From the NCBI RefSeq assembly GCF_008124715.1, contig NZ_VNHO01000001.1, positions 1 to 64,000 on the forward strand: DNA of 64,000 bases, written 5' to 3'. Below, one piece after another: positions 8,275 through 16,144 of this stretch (positions are counted from its first letter, which is position 1; every line of letters begins with the position of its first letter). The notes below the pieces were generated by a model, which saw only the letters and a program-made list of their open reading frames with translations, ran no database searches and was not told the origin of the DNA. Source of the stretch: Thermosediminibacter litoriperuensis (GTDB taxonomy: Bacteria > Bacillota > Thermosediminibacteria > Thermosediminibacterales > Thermosediminibacteraceae). Both the position numbers and the translations under genes were made by a program.

Positions 8275-8554
8275 CACAGAATTCGTGGGGTCTTTCAAGA
8301 CTTATATCCAGCAATTCACAGGTAAACCATGTCTGGCTCGAACCCCTTAATATAAAATCCTTTCTGGGTTTCAGGTATCTACAGGGCCGGCCCGCCAGTA
8401 TCCAGGGCACTATACAACCCCCGCATGCCCATTTTTTGTTTAAGTCTTTCTGTTTTAAAAGGACCTTTCCGAGCTCGCATCTGTAAATTACGCTGTTTGC
8501 ATTGATGAGATGAAAAACCTTGTATTCATTTAAAAAAGGACAATGTACCGCCAT
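8243..8554 (-). CDS. Cysteine-rich hypothetical protein, 103 aa
   Basis: 103 residues with about eight cysteines: C5, C26, CGGC near 44-47, C58, C79, and C92/C96 in FCDAHC near the end. Spacing such as CGGCIVPWILAGRPCRYLKPRKDF and the final EFCDAHCQHY suggests a metal or Fe-S site. I do not recognise the family. The ATG at 8554 has only a distant GGGAGG, so the start is less certain. It follows the kor operon by 150 bases that hold no other gene. Confidence 0.55.
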   Translation of the reverse strand: MAVHCPFLNEYKVFHLINANSVIYRCELGKVLLKQKDLNKKWACGGCIVPWILAGRPCRYLKPRKDFILRGSSQTWFTCELLDISLERPHEFCDAHCQHYIPV

Positions 8555-8703
8555 GTTAATTTTCCCACGCCTCCCTTTCTTCTTATCAATATAAGTCTAT
8601 GGGAGACATGAGACTCTCGTGCATAATTTCAAAGAAAACTTTTCGACAACAGTTCAACCCCTTTTATTATATCTACGTAGAAAACCGTTGCAGAAGAATC
8701 CAC

Positions 8704-9231
8704 TTAAGACATTTCCAGTCCCCGCTGGAAAGCCCTAAGATTTACATCTCTGAATTGAGAGGGGATATTTTTCTCCAAGGACCTGAGAATACTTTCTACG
8801 CTTACGATTCCTGTTAATTTCACCAGTATCCCCAGCGCTATCATATTGAGTATCCTCGTGTTCCTTAGCTCAACGGCGACAGTCGTAATCGGAAATCCGA
8901 ATTCTTTATCGGAAACACCCTCTCCGGTTATGGTATCGCTGTCGTAAATCAACCAGCAGTCTTTTCTAACCTTGTTCTTGTATAAGTCGTAGGCCTGCTG
9001 GGATAAGGTTAGCACTACATCAGGGTCCAGAACCTCGGGATACGCTATTTCTTCCGAGGAAATGACGACCTCGGATTTAGAAAACCCTCCCCGCGAAGCT
9101 ACTCCGTAGGATTGGGTCTGAACCGAGTTTTTTCCTTCGTATATGGCGGCGGCTTCCCCTAAAATCTTCCCTATCAATATCAGACCCTGGCCTCCCAAGC
9201 CAGCCAGGACCACTTCGGTCCTTCTTTTCAT
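8704..9231 (-). CDS. korC: 2-oxoacid:ferredoxin oxidoreductase, gamma subunit
   Basis: 175 residues; the POR-gamma domain is plain from EVVLAGLGGQGLILIGKILGEAA at the N-terminus and YGVASRGGFSKSEVVIS. It is the fourth gene of korDABC and lies 11 bases after korB. With the other subunits it makes a cytosolic enzyme that oxidatively decarboxylates a 2-oxoacid with CoA and ferredoxin, or runs backward as a reductive carboxylase. The four-gene order fits the 2-oxoglutarate enzyme, but the 2-ketoisovalerate enzyme is similar, so the substrate is an inference. Confidence 0.88.
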   Translation of the reverse strand: MKRRTEVVLAGLGGQGLILIGKILGEAAAIYEGKNSVQTQSYGVASRGGFSKSEVVISSEEIAYPEVLDPDVVLTLSQQAYDLYKNKVRKDCWLIYDSDTITGEGVSDKEFGFPITTVAVELRNTRILNMIALGILVKLTGIVSVESILRSLEKNIPSQFRDVNLRAFQRGLEMS

Positions 9232-9242
9232 AAAAACGCCTC

Positions 9243-10079
9243 CTATCTTCCTCCTAAATCTTCTTCAAGTTTGGTCATATCTTCCCGGGCTATTCTCTGA
9301 ATTTCTCTATACTTTTCGGTGAAATCCGGCCTGTCTTCGTTTACGAACTCGCCTATTGCAAACCGGTTCTCCGCTATATTGCCTTCCGACAGGTTGGTGG
9401 TGCTGCTTATTTTCAGCCATTCCATCATTTCGACCGCCGATTTCATTCGGTTTAATCTGCCGTAATAGGTGGGGCATACGTTTATCACATCGACGACCGA
9501 GAAGCCCTTTTTCGCGATAGCTGTCGTTATATATTTTTCAAGGAGATTTACATGGTACACCGTTGCTCTGGCCACGTAAGGCGCTCCGGCAGCCTGGGCC
9601 AGCCTGCACACGTCGAAGGGAGTTTCAACAGCCCCGTAACGCGAAGTACTGGTTACGCTAGCTTCAGGCGTTGTACCTGAATACTGGCCGCCAGTCATAC
9701 CGTAGTTAAAATTATTGGAAATGATCGCGGTTATATCCATATTCCTCCTGGCCGCATGGATAAAGTGGTTTCCGCCTATAGTAATCCCGTCTCCGTCACC
9801 CATTAGCGCCAGAACCTTAAGCTCTGGATTGGCGGCCTTCACTCCTGTGGCGGCTGCCAGCGCCCTTCCATGAGTCACGTGTAAGCTGTTGGTGGCCAAA
9901 TAGTCGTCGGCCTTTCCCCAGCACCCTATTCCGGTAACGATTACGATTTTCTTCGGGTCCAGATCCAGGTCGGCAAAAGCCTGAGCAATGGCCTTGATTA
10001 TTATGCCGTTGCCGCACCCCTCACACCAGAAAAAGGGCAGCCGCTCTTCGATAATATAATCGAATATGGTTCTTCCCAC
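9243..10079 (-). CDS. korB: 2-oxoacid:ferredoxin oxidoreductase, beta (TPP) subunit
   Basis: 278 residues from a GTG start at 10079; AAGGAGG lies nine bases upstream within the end of korA, and the longer frame has no site. It binds thiamine diphosphate: WCEGCGNG near the N-terminus, then the GDGDGITIGGNHFIHAARRN stretch (GDG-x26-N type motif) and NFNYGMTGGQYSGTTP. The short form without a ferredoxin domain is typical of KorB. The stop of korA and this start are one base apart, which implies translational coupling. Confidence 0.9.
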   Translation of the reverse strand: MGRTIFDYIIEERLPFFWCEGCGNGIIIKAIAQAFADLDLDPKKIVIVTGIGCWGKADDYLATNSLHVTHGRALAAATGVKAANPELKVLALMGDGDGITIGGNHFIHAARRNMDITAIISNNFNYGMTGGQYSGTTPEASVTSTSRYGAVETPFDVCRLAQAAGAPYVARATVYHVNLLEKYITTAIAKKGFSVVDVINVCPTYYGRLNRMKSAVEMMEWLKISSTTNLSEGNIAENRFAIGEFVNEDRPDFTEKYREIQRIAREDMTKLEEDLGGR

Positions 10080-10080
10080 T

Positions 10081-11208
10081 TCAAAATACCTCCTTAATCT
10101 TACCAAGAATTTCGTAAGGAGTGATGATCTCTCCGTTTACCTTATTTACTCCATAAACGGGAATCCTCGCTTCAACGACCCTTTTCACTTCACTGATTAT
10201 CTGCCCCAAGTTCATTTCTGGCACAACCATAAACTTCGCCCTATCGGCCAGCTGTCTGACCTTCTCGTCGGGGAAAGGCCACAGCGTATTGAGCTGCAAC
10301 AGCCCGGCTTTATATCCTGACTCTCGAAGAATATATACCGCTTCCCGGGCGCTGCGCGCCGAAGCTCCGAAGGAAACCAGGATGATTTCAGCGTCCTCCG
10401 TCTCATACTCCTTCGTTATGATTATCTCATCCCTGTGATCGTATATTTTTTTATAAAGTCTTTTTATAACTTTTTCCGCGTTATCCGGTACATTGTTCGG
10501 GTAACCGGTTTCATCGTGCATGGAGCTGGAAGCGTGAAATATGTAATCGCTGCCGAAATAGGCCAGAGGCGGCACGCCGTCTTCACCGGGTTGGTAAGGC
10601 CTGTATTCCGGTGGATCCACTTTTGGAAATTTACGGTTCACGATGGGTATGTCGTCCCTCAGTATTACTTTTTCCCTCATGTGTCCTACAATTTCATCGG
10701 ATAAGAATATTACCGGTGTTCGGAATTCTTCTGCAAAATTAAAAGCTTGGATCATAAGTTCGTAACATTCTTGAACGGAAGCCGGAGAAAGTACTATAAT
10801 GGCATGGTCCCCATGGGTGCCCCACCGGGCCTGCATTACGTCCGCCTGTGCCGGCTTGGTGGCAAGGCCCGTGCTCGGCCCGCTCCTCTGGACGTTTATT
10901 ATGACACATGGTGCTTCGGTCATTATCGCCAGCCCTATGTTTTCCTGCATCAGCGAAAATCCCGGTCCGCTGGTGGCGGTAAAAGCCTTAGCACCCGCCA
11001 TGGAAGCGCCCACCAAAGCGGCCATACTGGCTATTTCGTCCTCCATCTGGATGAAAACTCCTCCCACCGCCGGCAGCCTGATTGATGCCAACTCCGCTAT
11101 CTCCGATGACGGAGTAATGGGATACCCTGCATAAAAACTGGCACCCGCCGTTAACGCCCCTTCGACGCAGGCCTCGTTCCCCTGAAGAAATTTAATCCTG
11201 TCATGCAT
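10081..11208 (-). CDS. korA: 2-oxoacid:ferredoxin oxidoreductase, alpha subunit
   Basis: 375 residues. The pyrimidine-binding half shows GNEACVEGALTAGASFYAGYPITPSSEIAE, then IQMEDEIASMAALVGASMAGAKAFTATSGPGFSLMQE. Domain II follows (EIILVSFGASARSAREAV). The canonical KorA lacks the N-terminal gamma fusion found in some species, and this copy does too, which fits the separate korC. The start ATG directly abuts the stop of korD. Confidence 0.92.
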   Translation of the reverse strand: MHDRIKFLQGNEACVEGALTAGASFYAGYPITPSSEIAELASIRLPAVGGVFIQMEDEIASMAALVGASMAGAKAFTATSGPGFSLMQENIGLAIMTEAPCVIINVQRSGPSTGLATKPAQADVMQARWGTHGDHAIIVLSPASVQECYELMIQAFNFAEEFRTPVIFLSDEIVGHMREKVILRDDIPIVNRKFPKVDPPEYRPYQPGEDGVPPLAYFGSDYIFHASSSMHDETGYPNNVPDNAEKVIKRLYKKIYDHRDEIIITKEYETEDAEIILVSFGASARSAREAVYILRESGYKAGLLQLNTLWPFPDEKVRQLADRAKFMVVPEMNLGQIISEVKRVVEARIPVYGVNKVNGEIITPYEILGKIKEVF

Positions 11209-11415
11209 CTATACCACCTCTTTCTCCTTGACGAAAATTGCTATTTCCGGACATCTGAGGTAACACCAGTTGCACCCTATGCATTCTTCCAGACGTTCGG
11301 CTACAGGCACCGAGTTTATTTCCATCTTTAAAACCTTTTTCGGGCAGAAGGCCACGCATATGCCGCATTTTTTGCACCTTTTGCCGACGACGGAAATTTG
11401 AAACTTTTTTTTCAT
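11209..11415 (-). CDS. korD: 2-oxoacid:ferredoxin oxidoreductase, delta (ferredoxin) subunit
   Basis: 68 residues from ATG 11415, chosen for the GGGAGGG site six bases upstream. Two CxxCxxCxxxC[P] clusters (CKKCGICVAFCPKK and CIGCNWCYLRCPEI) bind two [4Fe-4S] centres that pass electrons from the TPP subunit to external ferredoxin. It is the first gene of the operon, directly next to korA. Two palindromes lie immediately upstream and may be operators. Confidence 0.9.
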   Translation of the reverse strand: MKKKFQISVVGKRCKKCGICVAFCPKKVLKMEINSVPVAERLEECIGCNWCYLRCPEIAIFVKEKEVV

Positions 11416-11440
11416 CTTATCCCTCCCTTTGAAGCTCATC

Positions 11441-11469
11441 TGCATTAAATTTTAATGCATAAAGTATGC
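11441..11469 (-). promoter_or_regulatory. Two adjoining palindromes before korD
   Basis: TGCATTAAATTTTAATGCA (11441-11459) is a perfect 19-base palindrome with a central T, and GCATAAAGTATGC (11457-11469) is a perfect 13-base one that overlaps it by three bases. They lie 26-54 bases upstream of the korD start, where an operator or promoter would be expected. No factor is identified. Confidence 0.4.
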
Positions 11470-11480
11470 CAGTATGTTGG

Positions 11481-11520
11481 GGAAAAATAATCCGAGGATA
11501 ATTCCTCGGATTATTTTTCC
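11481..11520. terminator. Perfect 18-bp hairpin, terminator after M42 gene
   Basis: GGAAAAATAATCCGAGGA, loop TAAT, then its exact inverse. The stem overlaps the last codons of the M42 gene ending at 11511, and A/T-rich flanks let it work in both directions. It separates the M42 genes from korDABC. Confidence 0.75.
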
Positions 11521-12503
11521 AGCACGCACAGCAGCAGGTTGGCAGCTTTTTCGATATCATCAATTGAAGCCATTTCCGACGGTGTGTGGACATATCTTGT
11601 CGGAATCGAAAGACCTCCGGACGGTACGCCGGACCTGCTCAGGTGAATGGCTCCCGCATCAGTTCCTCCCATTTCGAGCACTTCCAGCTGGTAAGGTATT
11701 TTATTTTTCTCAGCAGCTTCGATCAGCATCTCTTTTATCCTGGGATGGCTTATCACCGACCTATCCATCACCTTAACCGCAGGTCCTTTGCCCAGCTCCA
11801 CCGCCATTTTCTCCGATTCGGGTGTGTCTCCGGTCATCGTCACGTCTACGGCAATGGCAAGATCCGGATCTATTCCGAAAGCCGAAGTTTTGGCACCACG
11901 CACGCCCACTTCTTCCTGAACCGTAAAAACAAAATATGTATCGAACCTAGGTGATTTCAGATTTTGTAAAACCCGTATCAGAACGGCACATCCCGCCCTG
12001 TCATCCAGAGCTTTGGCTGTCGCGCAGTCTCCGAGTATATCGCAGTTCCTGTAATAGACCGCCTTGTCTCCCAGCCGCACCTTCTTTAATGCTTCTTCTT
12101 TGGATCTCGCACCGATATCAATGAACATGTTGTTGAACTTCAAATCTTTCATTTCATTTTTGAAAAGATTTGCGGGTTTTTCCATGCCTAAAACACCGAC
12201 GGTGCCGTTTTCAAAAATAACCCTCTCGCCTATAAGGGTGAAGGGCGATACTCCCCCGATGTTGGAAAACCTGAGAAACCCTTTATCGTCTATGTTTGTG
12301 ATTATAAGGCCGATTTCATCCATGTGGGCCGCCAGCATCATCTTCTCGCCAGATCCGGCTTTTCTTGCGATTATATTTCCCAGAACATCCACGCGAATCT
12401 CATCGGCATGGTCCTTTATCTCACCTATTATAACTTCCCGGATTTGGCTTTCTTCGCCCGAGGGGCCGTAAGTTTCGGTTAGCTTTTTTATCAATTCCTT
12501 CAT
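11511..12503 (-). CDS. M42 family metallo-aminopeptidase (copy 3)
   Basis: 330 residues from ATG 12503, which overlaps the upstream stop as ATGA. Zinc ligands and catalytic residues of the M42/TET family are all visible: AAHMDEIG (His), ALDDRAGCAV (bridging Asp), VQEEVGVRG (catalytic Glu pair), AVDVTMTGDTP (Asp) and RYVHTPSEM (His). Family members form tetrahedral dodecamers that trim peptides in the cytosol, often alongside amino-acid fermentation. It is the last of three tandem paralogs. Residue specificity cannot be told from sequence. Confidence 0.9.
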   Translation of the reverse strand: MKELIKKLTETYGPSGEESQIREVIIGEIKDHADEIRVDVLGNIIARKAGSGEKMMLAAHMDEIGLIITNIDDKGFLRFSNIGGVSPFTLIGERVIFENGTVGVLGMEKPANLFKNEMKDLKFNNMFIDIGARSKEEALKKVRLGDKAVYYRNCDILGDCATAKALDDRAGCAVLIRVLQNLKSPRFDTYFVFTVQEEVGVRGAKTSAFGIDPDLAIAVDVTMTGDTPESEKMAVELGKGPAVKVMDRSVISHPRIKEMLIEAAEKNKIPYQLEVLEMGGTDAGAIHLSRSGVPSGGLSIPTRYVHTPSEMASIDDIEKAANLLLCVLEK

Positions 12504-13522
12504 CTTCCTAAACCCCTTTCCTGAAAATCTATAATTAGGGCGTCTATTAGGTCTATCGCATTTTGTATATCCGTAAGGCTCGCCAATCCCGCCGGTGAGT
12601 GTATGTAGCGGCACGGCACCGAAATCACTATCGTGGGTATACCTTCCTTTGTCGTATGTATACTACCTGCGTCGGTACCTCCAAAAGCGGTCCTGCGCAG
12701 CTGGCAGGGAATTCCCTTTCTTTCCGCCACCTGAAGCACTCTATCTACCAGCCGCCTGTCGGCAATATACGTTTTGTCCATAAGGGTGACGGCAGGCCCT
12801 TTGCCCAGGGTGGTGCTGTAACCTTCTTCTTTGTTTTCAGGTACGTCGGCGGCAAAAGTACCTTCAATAACGATTGCCATATCGGGTTCGATGGCATAAG
12901 CGGCCGCCGCAGAACCTCTCCGACCTATTTCTTCCTGAACGGTAAAAGCACCGGAAATGACGAGGTCGTAATCCTTCTTCAGGATCTCGGTAATAATATA
13001 GCAGCCTATCCTATCATCCAGGGCTTTCGCTTTTATCAAATCGGAGCCGATGCGCTCAAACTGGGAATCGAAAACGGCATAATCGCCTACTTTAACCTTT
13101 TTTTCCGCATCTTCCTTGTCTTTGGCGCCTATATCTATGTAAAGATTCTTTGACTTCAGAGCCGTCTCCCTTTCCTTGGGTTCCTGCAAGTGTATGGCTT
13201 TGGCTCCTATAACCCCTTTCACCTTCTGGGGACCTATCACTACTGTTTTTGAGACCAGAATCCTGTCGTCTATTCCACCGACAGTGTCAAACTTAAGCCA
13301 GCCGTTTTTACCGATAGACGTGATCATAAGGCCTACTTCATCCATATGAGCTGCCAGCATTATTTTTGGTCTTTTACCTTTCCCGGGTTTTTCAAAGAGA
13401 AGGTTGCCCAGGGCATCGGTCCTAAACTGTGCCAGGCTTTCTATCTCCCGCTTCAGGATATTTCTAACCTCGTCCTCTGCTCCGGAAACGCCGAAAGCTT
13501 CCGTTAATTCCTTCAATAACAT
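12500..13522 (-). CDS. M42 family metallo-aminopeptidase (copy 2)
   Basis: 340 residues, start ATG 13522 with GGAGGG six bases upstream. Motifs: AAHMDEVGLM, KALDDRIGCY, TVQEEIGRRG, VIEGTFAADVP and RYIHSPAGL. The fourth metal ligand is Glu in an EGT motif, where the two neighbouring copies have Asp (VDV). The EGT form is common in the YsdC/glutamyl-aminopeptidase branch. The three copies may therefore differ in specificity or form mixed complexes. The gene overlaps both neighbours by a few bases, so the trio is one transcription unit. Confidence 0.9.
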   Translation of the reverse strand: MLLKELTEAFGVSGAEDEVRNILKREIESLAQFRTDALGNLLFEKPGKGKRPKIMLAAHMDEVGLMITSIGKNGWLKFDTVGGIDDRILVSKTVVIGPQKVKGVIGAKAIHLQEPKERETALKSKNLYIDIGAKDKEDAEKKVKVGDYAVFDSQFERIGSDLIKAKALDDRIGCYIITEILKKDYDLVISGAFTVQEEIGRRGSAAAAYAIEPDMAIVIEGTFAADVPENKEEGYSTTLGKGPAVTLMDKTYIADRRLVDRVLQVAERKGIPCQLRRTAFGGTDAGSIHTTKEGIPTIVISVPCRYIHSPAGLASLTDIQNAIDLIDALIIDFQERGLGR

Positions 13523-14562
13523 CTTAATCCCTCCACAAAACCTCTATCCAGCGACGATATGAAAAGTGCCAGCAAGCGCCCGCTGATCTTTATATCGTCG
13601 AGGTTGAGTGTTTCTACCGTAGTGTGCATGTATCTTAGCGGAATGGAAATCAGAGAAGTGGGAATACCCTGTCTGGTTATCTGCATTGCCCAGGCATCGG
13701 TACCCGTTGCTGAGGGTTCGGGATTTACCTGGTACGGAATGTTGTAATCCTCCGCGATGCTTTTTAGCCTATTAAACAGCTTCGGGTGAATATTAGGTCC
13801 CAGAGCGATGGCCGGACCTTTGCCCAGCTTATGGGTTTCCTCTTCAGCCACATCCGCCATATTTCCATGGCAGACATCTACCGCTATACCTATATCCGGA
13901 TAGAGGTGATAACTACTAACTATAGCTCCTCTGAACCCTACCTCCTCCTGGGCAGTAGCTACTGCATAAACTTCTGCGGAAAATTGCAACTTATCGAGTT
14001 CCTCGAGGCAATAAAGAATAGTGGCCACTCCCGCCCTATCATCAAGAGCATTTCCGGAGAAGCACCCATTCAAAAGTTCACACGGTTTTCTTTTGAAGGT
14101 AATAACATCACCGATCCTTACCAATTCCCTTACTCTTTCTGCCGGCAAGCCGGTATCGATGAACATATCTTCGGACTTAAGGGCTTTGTTCCTCTCTTCA
14201 GGTTCCTGCATATGAGGAGGTTTGCTGCCTATTACACCCGGAACTTTTTCCCTGCCGTGAATAATTACTTCCTGGGCAGGTAATATACGATGGTCTATAC
14301 CTCCTATATAGGAGAAACGGATAAATCCCCTGTCGTCGATCTGTTTTACCATCAAACCTATTTCATCCATATGCGCAGCAAGCATGACCTTTATTTCCGC
14401 GTTCTTTGCCCCTTTTCTTCCTATTACGTTGCCCAGCTTATCCACCGATACATCTTCACAGTACCTTTGAAAAATTTGTACCAAGGATTGGGCTCTGTCC
14501 ACTTCACATCCAGACGGTATATCAGTTGATAAAAGTTCCATCAGTACTTCCTTGACATCCAA
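13513..14562 (-). CDS. M42 family metallo-aminopeptidase (copy 1)
   Basis: 349 residues from a TTG start at 14562; AAAGGGGGAG lies five to six bases upstream, and about 50 residues of the longer open frame have no initiation site. Motifs: AAHMDEIGLMV, NALDDRAGVA, ATAQEEVGFRG, AVDVCHGNMADV and RYMHTTVETLN. It is the first of the three tandem genes, divergent from the tRNA array. Alignment of the motifs shows it as a distinct paralog, not a recent duplicate. Confidence 0.88.
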   Translation of the reverse strand: MDVKEVLMELLSTDIPSGCEVDRAQSLVQIFQRYCEDVSVDKLGNVIGRKGAKNAEIKVMLAAHMDEIGLMVKQIDDRGFIRFSYIGGIDHRILPAQEVIIHGREKVPGVIGSKPPHMQEPEERNKALKSEDMFIDTGLPAERVRELVRIGDVITFKRKPCELLNGCFSGNALDDRAGVATILYCLEELDKLQFSAEVYAVATAQEEVGFRGAIVSSYHLYPDIGIAVDVCHGNMADVAEEETHKLGKGPAIALGPNIHPKLFNRLKSIAEDYNIPYQVNPEPSATGTDAWAMQITRQGIPTSLISIPLRYMHTTVETLNLDDIKISGRLLALFISSLDRGFVEGLRCY

Positions 14563-14646
14563 ATTTACTCCCCCTTTCTTTAGATTATTACTTCTACAAC
14601 TTTTATAAGTTTCCTGCATTTGGGATAAAATTTTTCTATAAACGTA

Positions 14647-14675
14647 TTGACGAAAATGAGATTTTATTGTATACT
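14647..14675 (+). promoter_or_regulatory. Sigma-A promoter of the tRNA array
   Basis: TTGACG (14647-14652), 17 bases, TATACT (14670-14675). The first tRNA starts 22 bases after the -10 box. Confidence 0.85.
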
Positions 14676-14697
14676 TAAAATTGCGTTTTGGGAATGA

Positions 14698-14774
14698 GGG
14701 CCCATAGCTCAACCGGTCAGAGCAGCCGGCTCATAACCGGCCGGTTCTAGGTTCGAGTCCTAGTGGGCCCACCA
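14698..14774 (+). tRNA. tRNA-Met (CAT)
   Basis: 77 nt with encoded CCA. Acceptor GGGCCCA/TGGGCCC, anticodon stem GCCGG/CCGGC with loop CTCATAA (anticodon CAT), and T-loop GGTTCGAGTCC. The first acceptor pair is G-C, so it is not the initiator type with an unpaired first base. It could be elongator Met or a lysidine-modified Ile2. Confidence 0.93.
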
Positions 14775-14779
14775 ATTTT

Positions 14780-14855
14780 GCCGACGTAGCTCAATTGGCA
14801 GAGCAGCTGATTTGTAATCAGCAGGTTGCGGGTTCGAGTCCCATCGTCGGCTCCA
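14780..14855 (+). tRNA. tRNA-Thr (TGT)
   Basis: 76 nt with CCA. Acceptor GCCGACG/CGTCGGC, anticodon stem GCTGA/TCAGC, loop TTTGTAA giving anticodon TGT, T-loop GGTTCGAGTCC. Confidence 0.95.
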
Positions 14856-14865
14856 TAACAAATGT

Positions 14866-14951
14866 GGAGAGATTCCCGAGCTGGCCAAAGGGGGCAGACT
14901 GTAAATCTGCTGGCGATGCCTTCGGTGGTTCGAATCCACCTCTCTCCACCA
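14866..14951 (+). tRNA. tRNA-Tyr (GTA)
   Basis: 86 nt with a long variable arm and CCA, as expected for bacterial tRNA-Tyr. Acceptor GGAGAGA/TCTCTCC, anticodon stem GCAGA/TCTGC, loop CTGTAAA giving anticodon GTA. Confidence 0.95.
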
Positions 14952-14962
14952 TAATCTAATGT

Positions 14963-15038
14963 GGGCCATTAGCTCAGTTGGTAGAGCACCTGACTCTTAA
15001 TCAGGGTGTCGTGGGTTCGAAGCCTACATGGCCCACCA
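14963..15038 (+). tRNA. tRNA-Lys (CTT)
   Basis: 76 nt with CCA. Acceptor GGGCCAT/ATGGCCC, anticodon stem CCTGA/TCAGG, loop CTCTTAA giving anticodon CTT. Confidence 0.93.
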
Positions 15039-15087
15039 TTTTTTATGTACAAAATTCTATTGATAAAACTACTTATTACATATTAAT

Positions 15088-15125
15088 AGAAGCTCTCGCC
15101 GAGCTTCTATAATTTTATCTTTTTA
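15088..15125 (+). terminator. Terminator of the tRNA array
   Basis: AGAAGCTC, loop TCGCC, GAGCTTCT, then a T-rich tail on the plus strand. It lies across the 3' end of the convergent cheR and may also serve that gene. Confidence 0.8.
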
Positions 15126-15880
15126 TAAAAAAAGCTTTTAATACTCATAAAACCGTATTTTTGCGGCATTATAATCTGCTCAGTATTGCCCACAAAGAAC
15201 ACGCCGTCGTCGGCCAGGGAATTATAAAATTTCCTGTAGAGTCTATCTTTAGCCTCCTCAGTAAAATATATCATTACGTTCCTGCACAAAATAAGGTGGC
15301 AGTTTGCCGGAAATTCGTCCTCCAGCAGGTTGAGGTTTTTAAATTTTACCTTCCTTTTTATTTCATCTTTTATTGCGTACTGACCTTCTTTCACCGTAAA
15401 ATACCTTTTCTTTAGATCTTCCGGTACATTCTCCACGCTTTTTTCCGAATAAACTCCTAACCGGGCCGCTTTCAGCGCCTCATCGTCTATATCGGTGGCG
15501 AGGATTTCAACCCTGTCGTAATTGATTTTTTCGAAGAGCAAGGCCAGAGAATACGCCTCTTCTCCAGAAGCGCACGCCGAACTCCATACCTTCAAGACCT
15601 TCCTGCTCGATATAAAGCATGGCAAAATCTCCTTTTCCAGCACCTGCCACTGTATGGGATTTCGAAAAAATTCCGACACGTTTATGGTTATGTAATTTAA
15701 AAATTCCTTCAGGTGCTTTTCGCTCTGTTTTAAAAGCCTGAAGTAGCTTAAGAGGTCCGGCATGTTATTTCTTTTCATAAGAGAGTCTATGCGCCTTCTC
15801 ATCTGCTTTTCCTTATAAGATGAAAGGTCGATTTTTGTCAATCTTTTAATGTTGGCGATAAATTCCTGGTATACGTCCAA
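15107..15880 (-). CDS. cheR: CheR chemotaxis protein methyltransferase
   Basis: 257 residues from a TTG start with GGGGG upstream. CheR methylates glutamates of chemoreceptors with SAM. Visible: the N-terminal helical domain (YKEKQMRRRIDSLMKRNN), NVSEFFRNPIQWQVLEKEILP, the SAM-binding WSSACASGEEAYSLALLFE, EILATDIDDEALKAARLGVYSE, and LILCRNVMIYFTEEAKDRLYRKF. It stands alone near the tRNAs, far from the che genes at 51-55 kb, and no cheB is seen in the window. A TATAAT box overlaps a small palindrome about 30 bases upstream. Confidence 0.95.
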   Translation of the reverse strand: MDVYQEFIANIKRLTKIDLSSYKEKQMRRRIDSLMKRNNMPDLLSYFRLLKQSEKHLKEFLNYITINVSEFFRNPIQWQVLEKEILPCFISSRKVLKVWSSACASGEEAYSLALLFEKINYDRVEILATDIDDEALKAARLGVYSEKSVENVPEDLKKRYFTVKEGQYAIKDEIKRKVKFKNLNLLEDEFPANCHLILCRNVMIYFTEEAKDRLYRKFYNSLADDGVFFVGNTEQIIMPQKYGFMSIKSFFYKKIKL

Positions 15881-15935
15881 CAGCTCAAACCCCCTACTAC
15901 TTAAACTCTTGGTATATTATACCGTACCTAATGGG

Positions 15936-15974
15936 CAAAAAAAATCCATGATACACGAAAATCGTGTATCATGG
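15936..15974 (-). terminator. Strong terminator upstream of cheR
   Basis: Minus-strand CCATGATACACGA, loop TTT, exact inverse TCGTGTATCATGG, then ATTTTTTTT. A 13-bp perfect stem with a proper T-run, though the nearest upstream gene (speD) has a closer terminator of its own. Confidence 0.85.
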
Positions 15975-16033
15975 GGGCTAAATGTAAAGGGGGTCTTCAC
16001 TAATAATATAACCCGAAACAAAAATATTTATAC

Positions 16034-16080
16034 AAAAACGGAAAAAATGCGCGACCTATCGTCCACGCATTTTTCCCGTT
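16034..16080 (-). terminator. Terminator after speD
   Basis: Minus-strand AACGGGAAAAATGCG pairs with CGCATTTTTTCCGTT across a 13-base loop, followed by TTTG. Confidence 0.7.
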
Positions 16081-16144
16081 AACGAAATCCGTATTCAAAG
16101 GGTTTTTCAAAAATCAACCTATCCCCTTCTTCCGTTATTAAATT

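Noticed and set aside
14760-14969. 69-codon minus-strand open frame over the tRNAs
   Set aside because: It is antisense to tRNA-Thr and tRNA-Tyr; translated tRNA complements of this kind are a known spurious annotation.
15911-15923. GGTATATTATACC palindrome upstream of cheR as an operator
   Set aside because: It coincides with a TATAAT -10 box, which is partly self-complementary by nature; no second copy or convincing -35 was seen.
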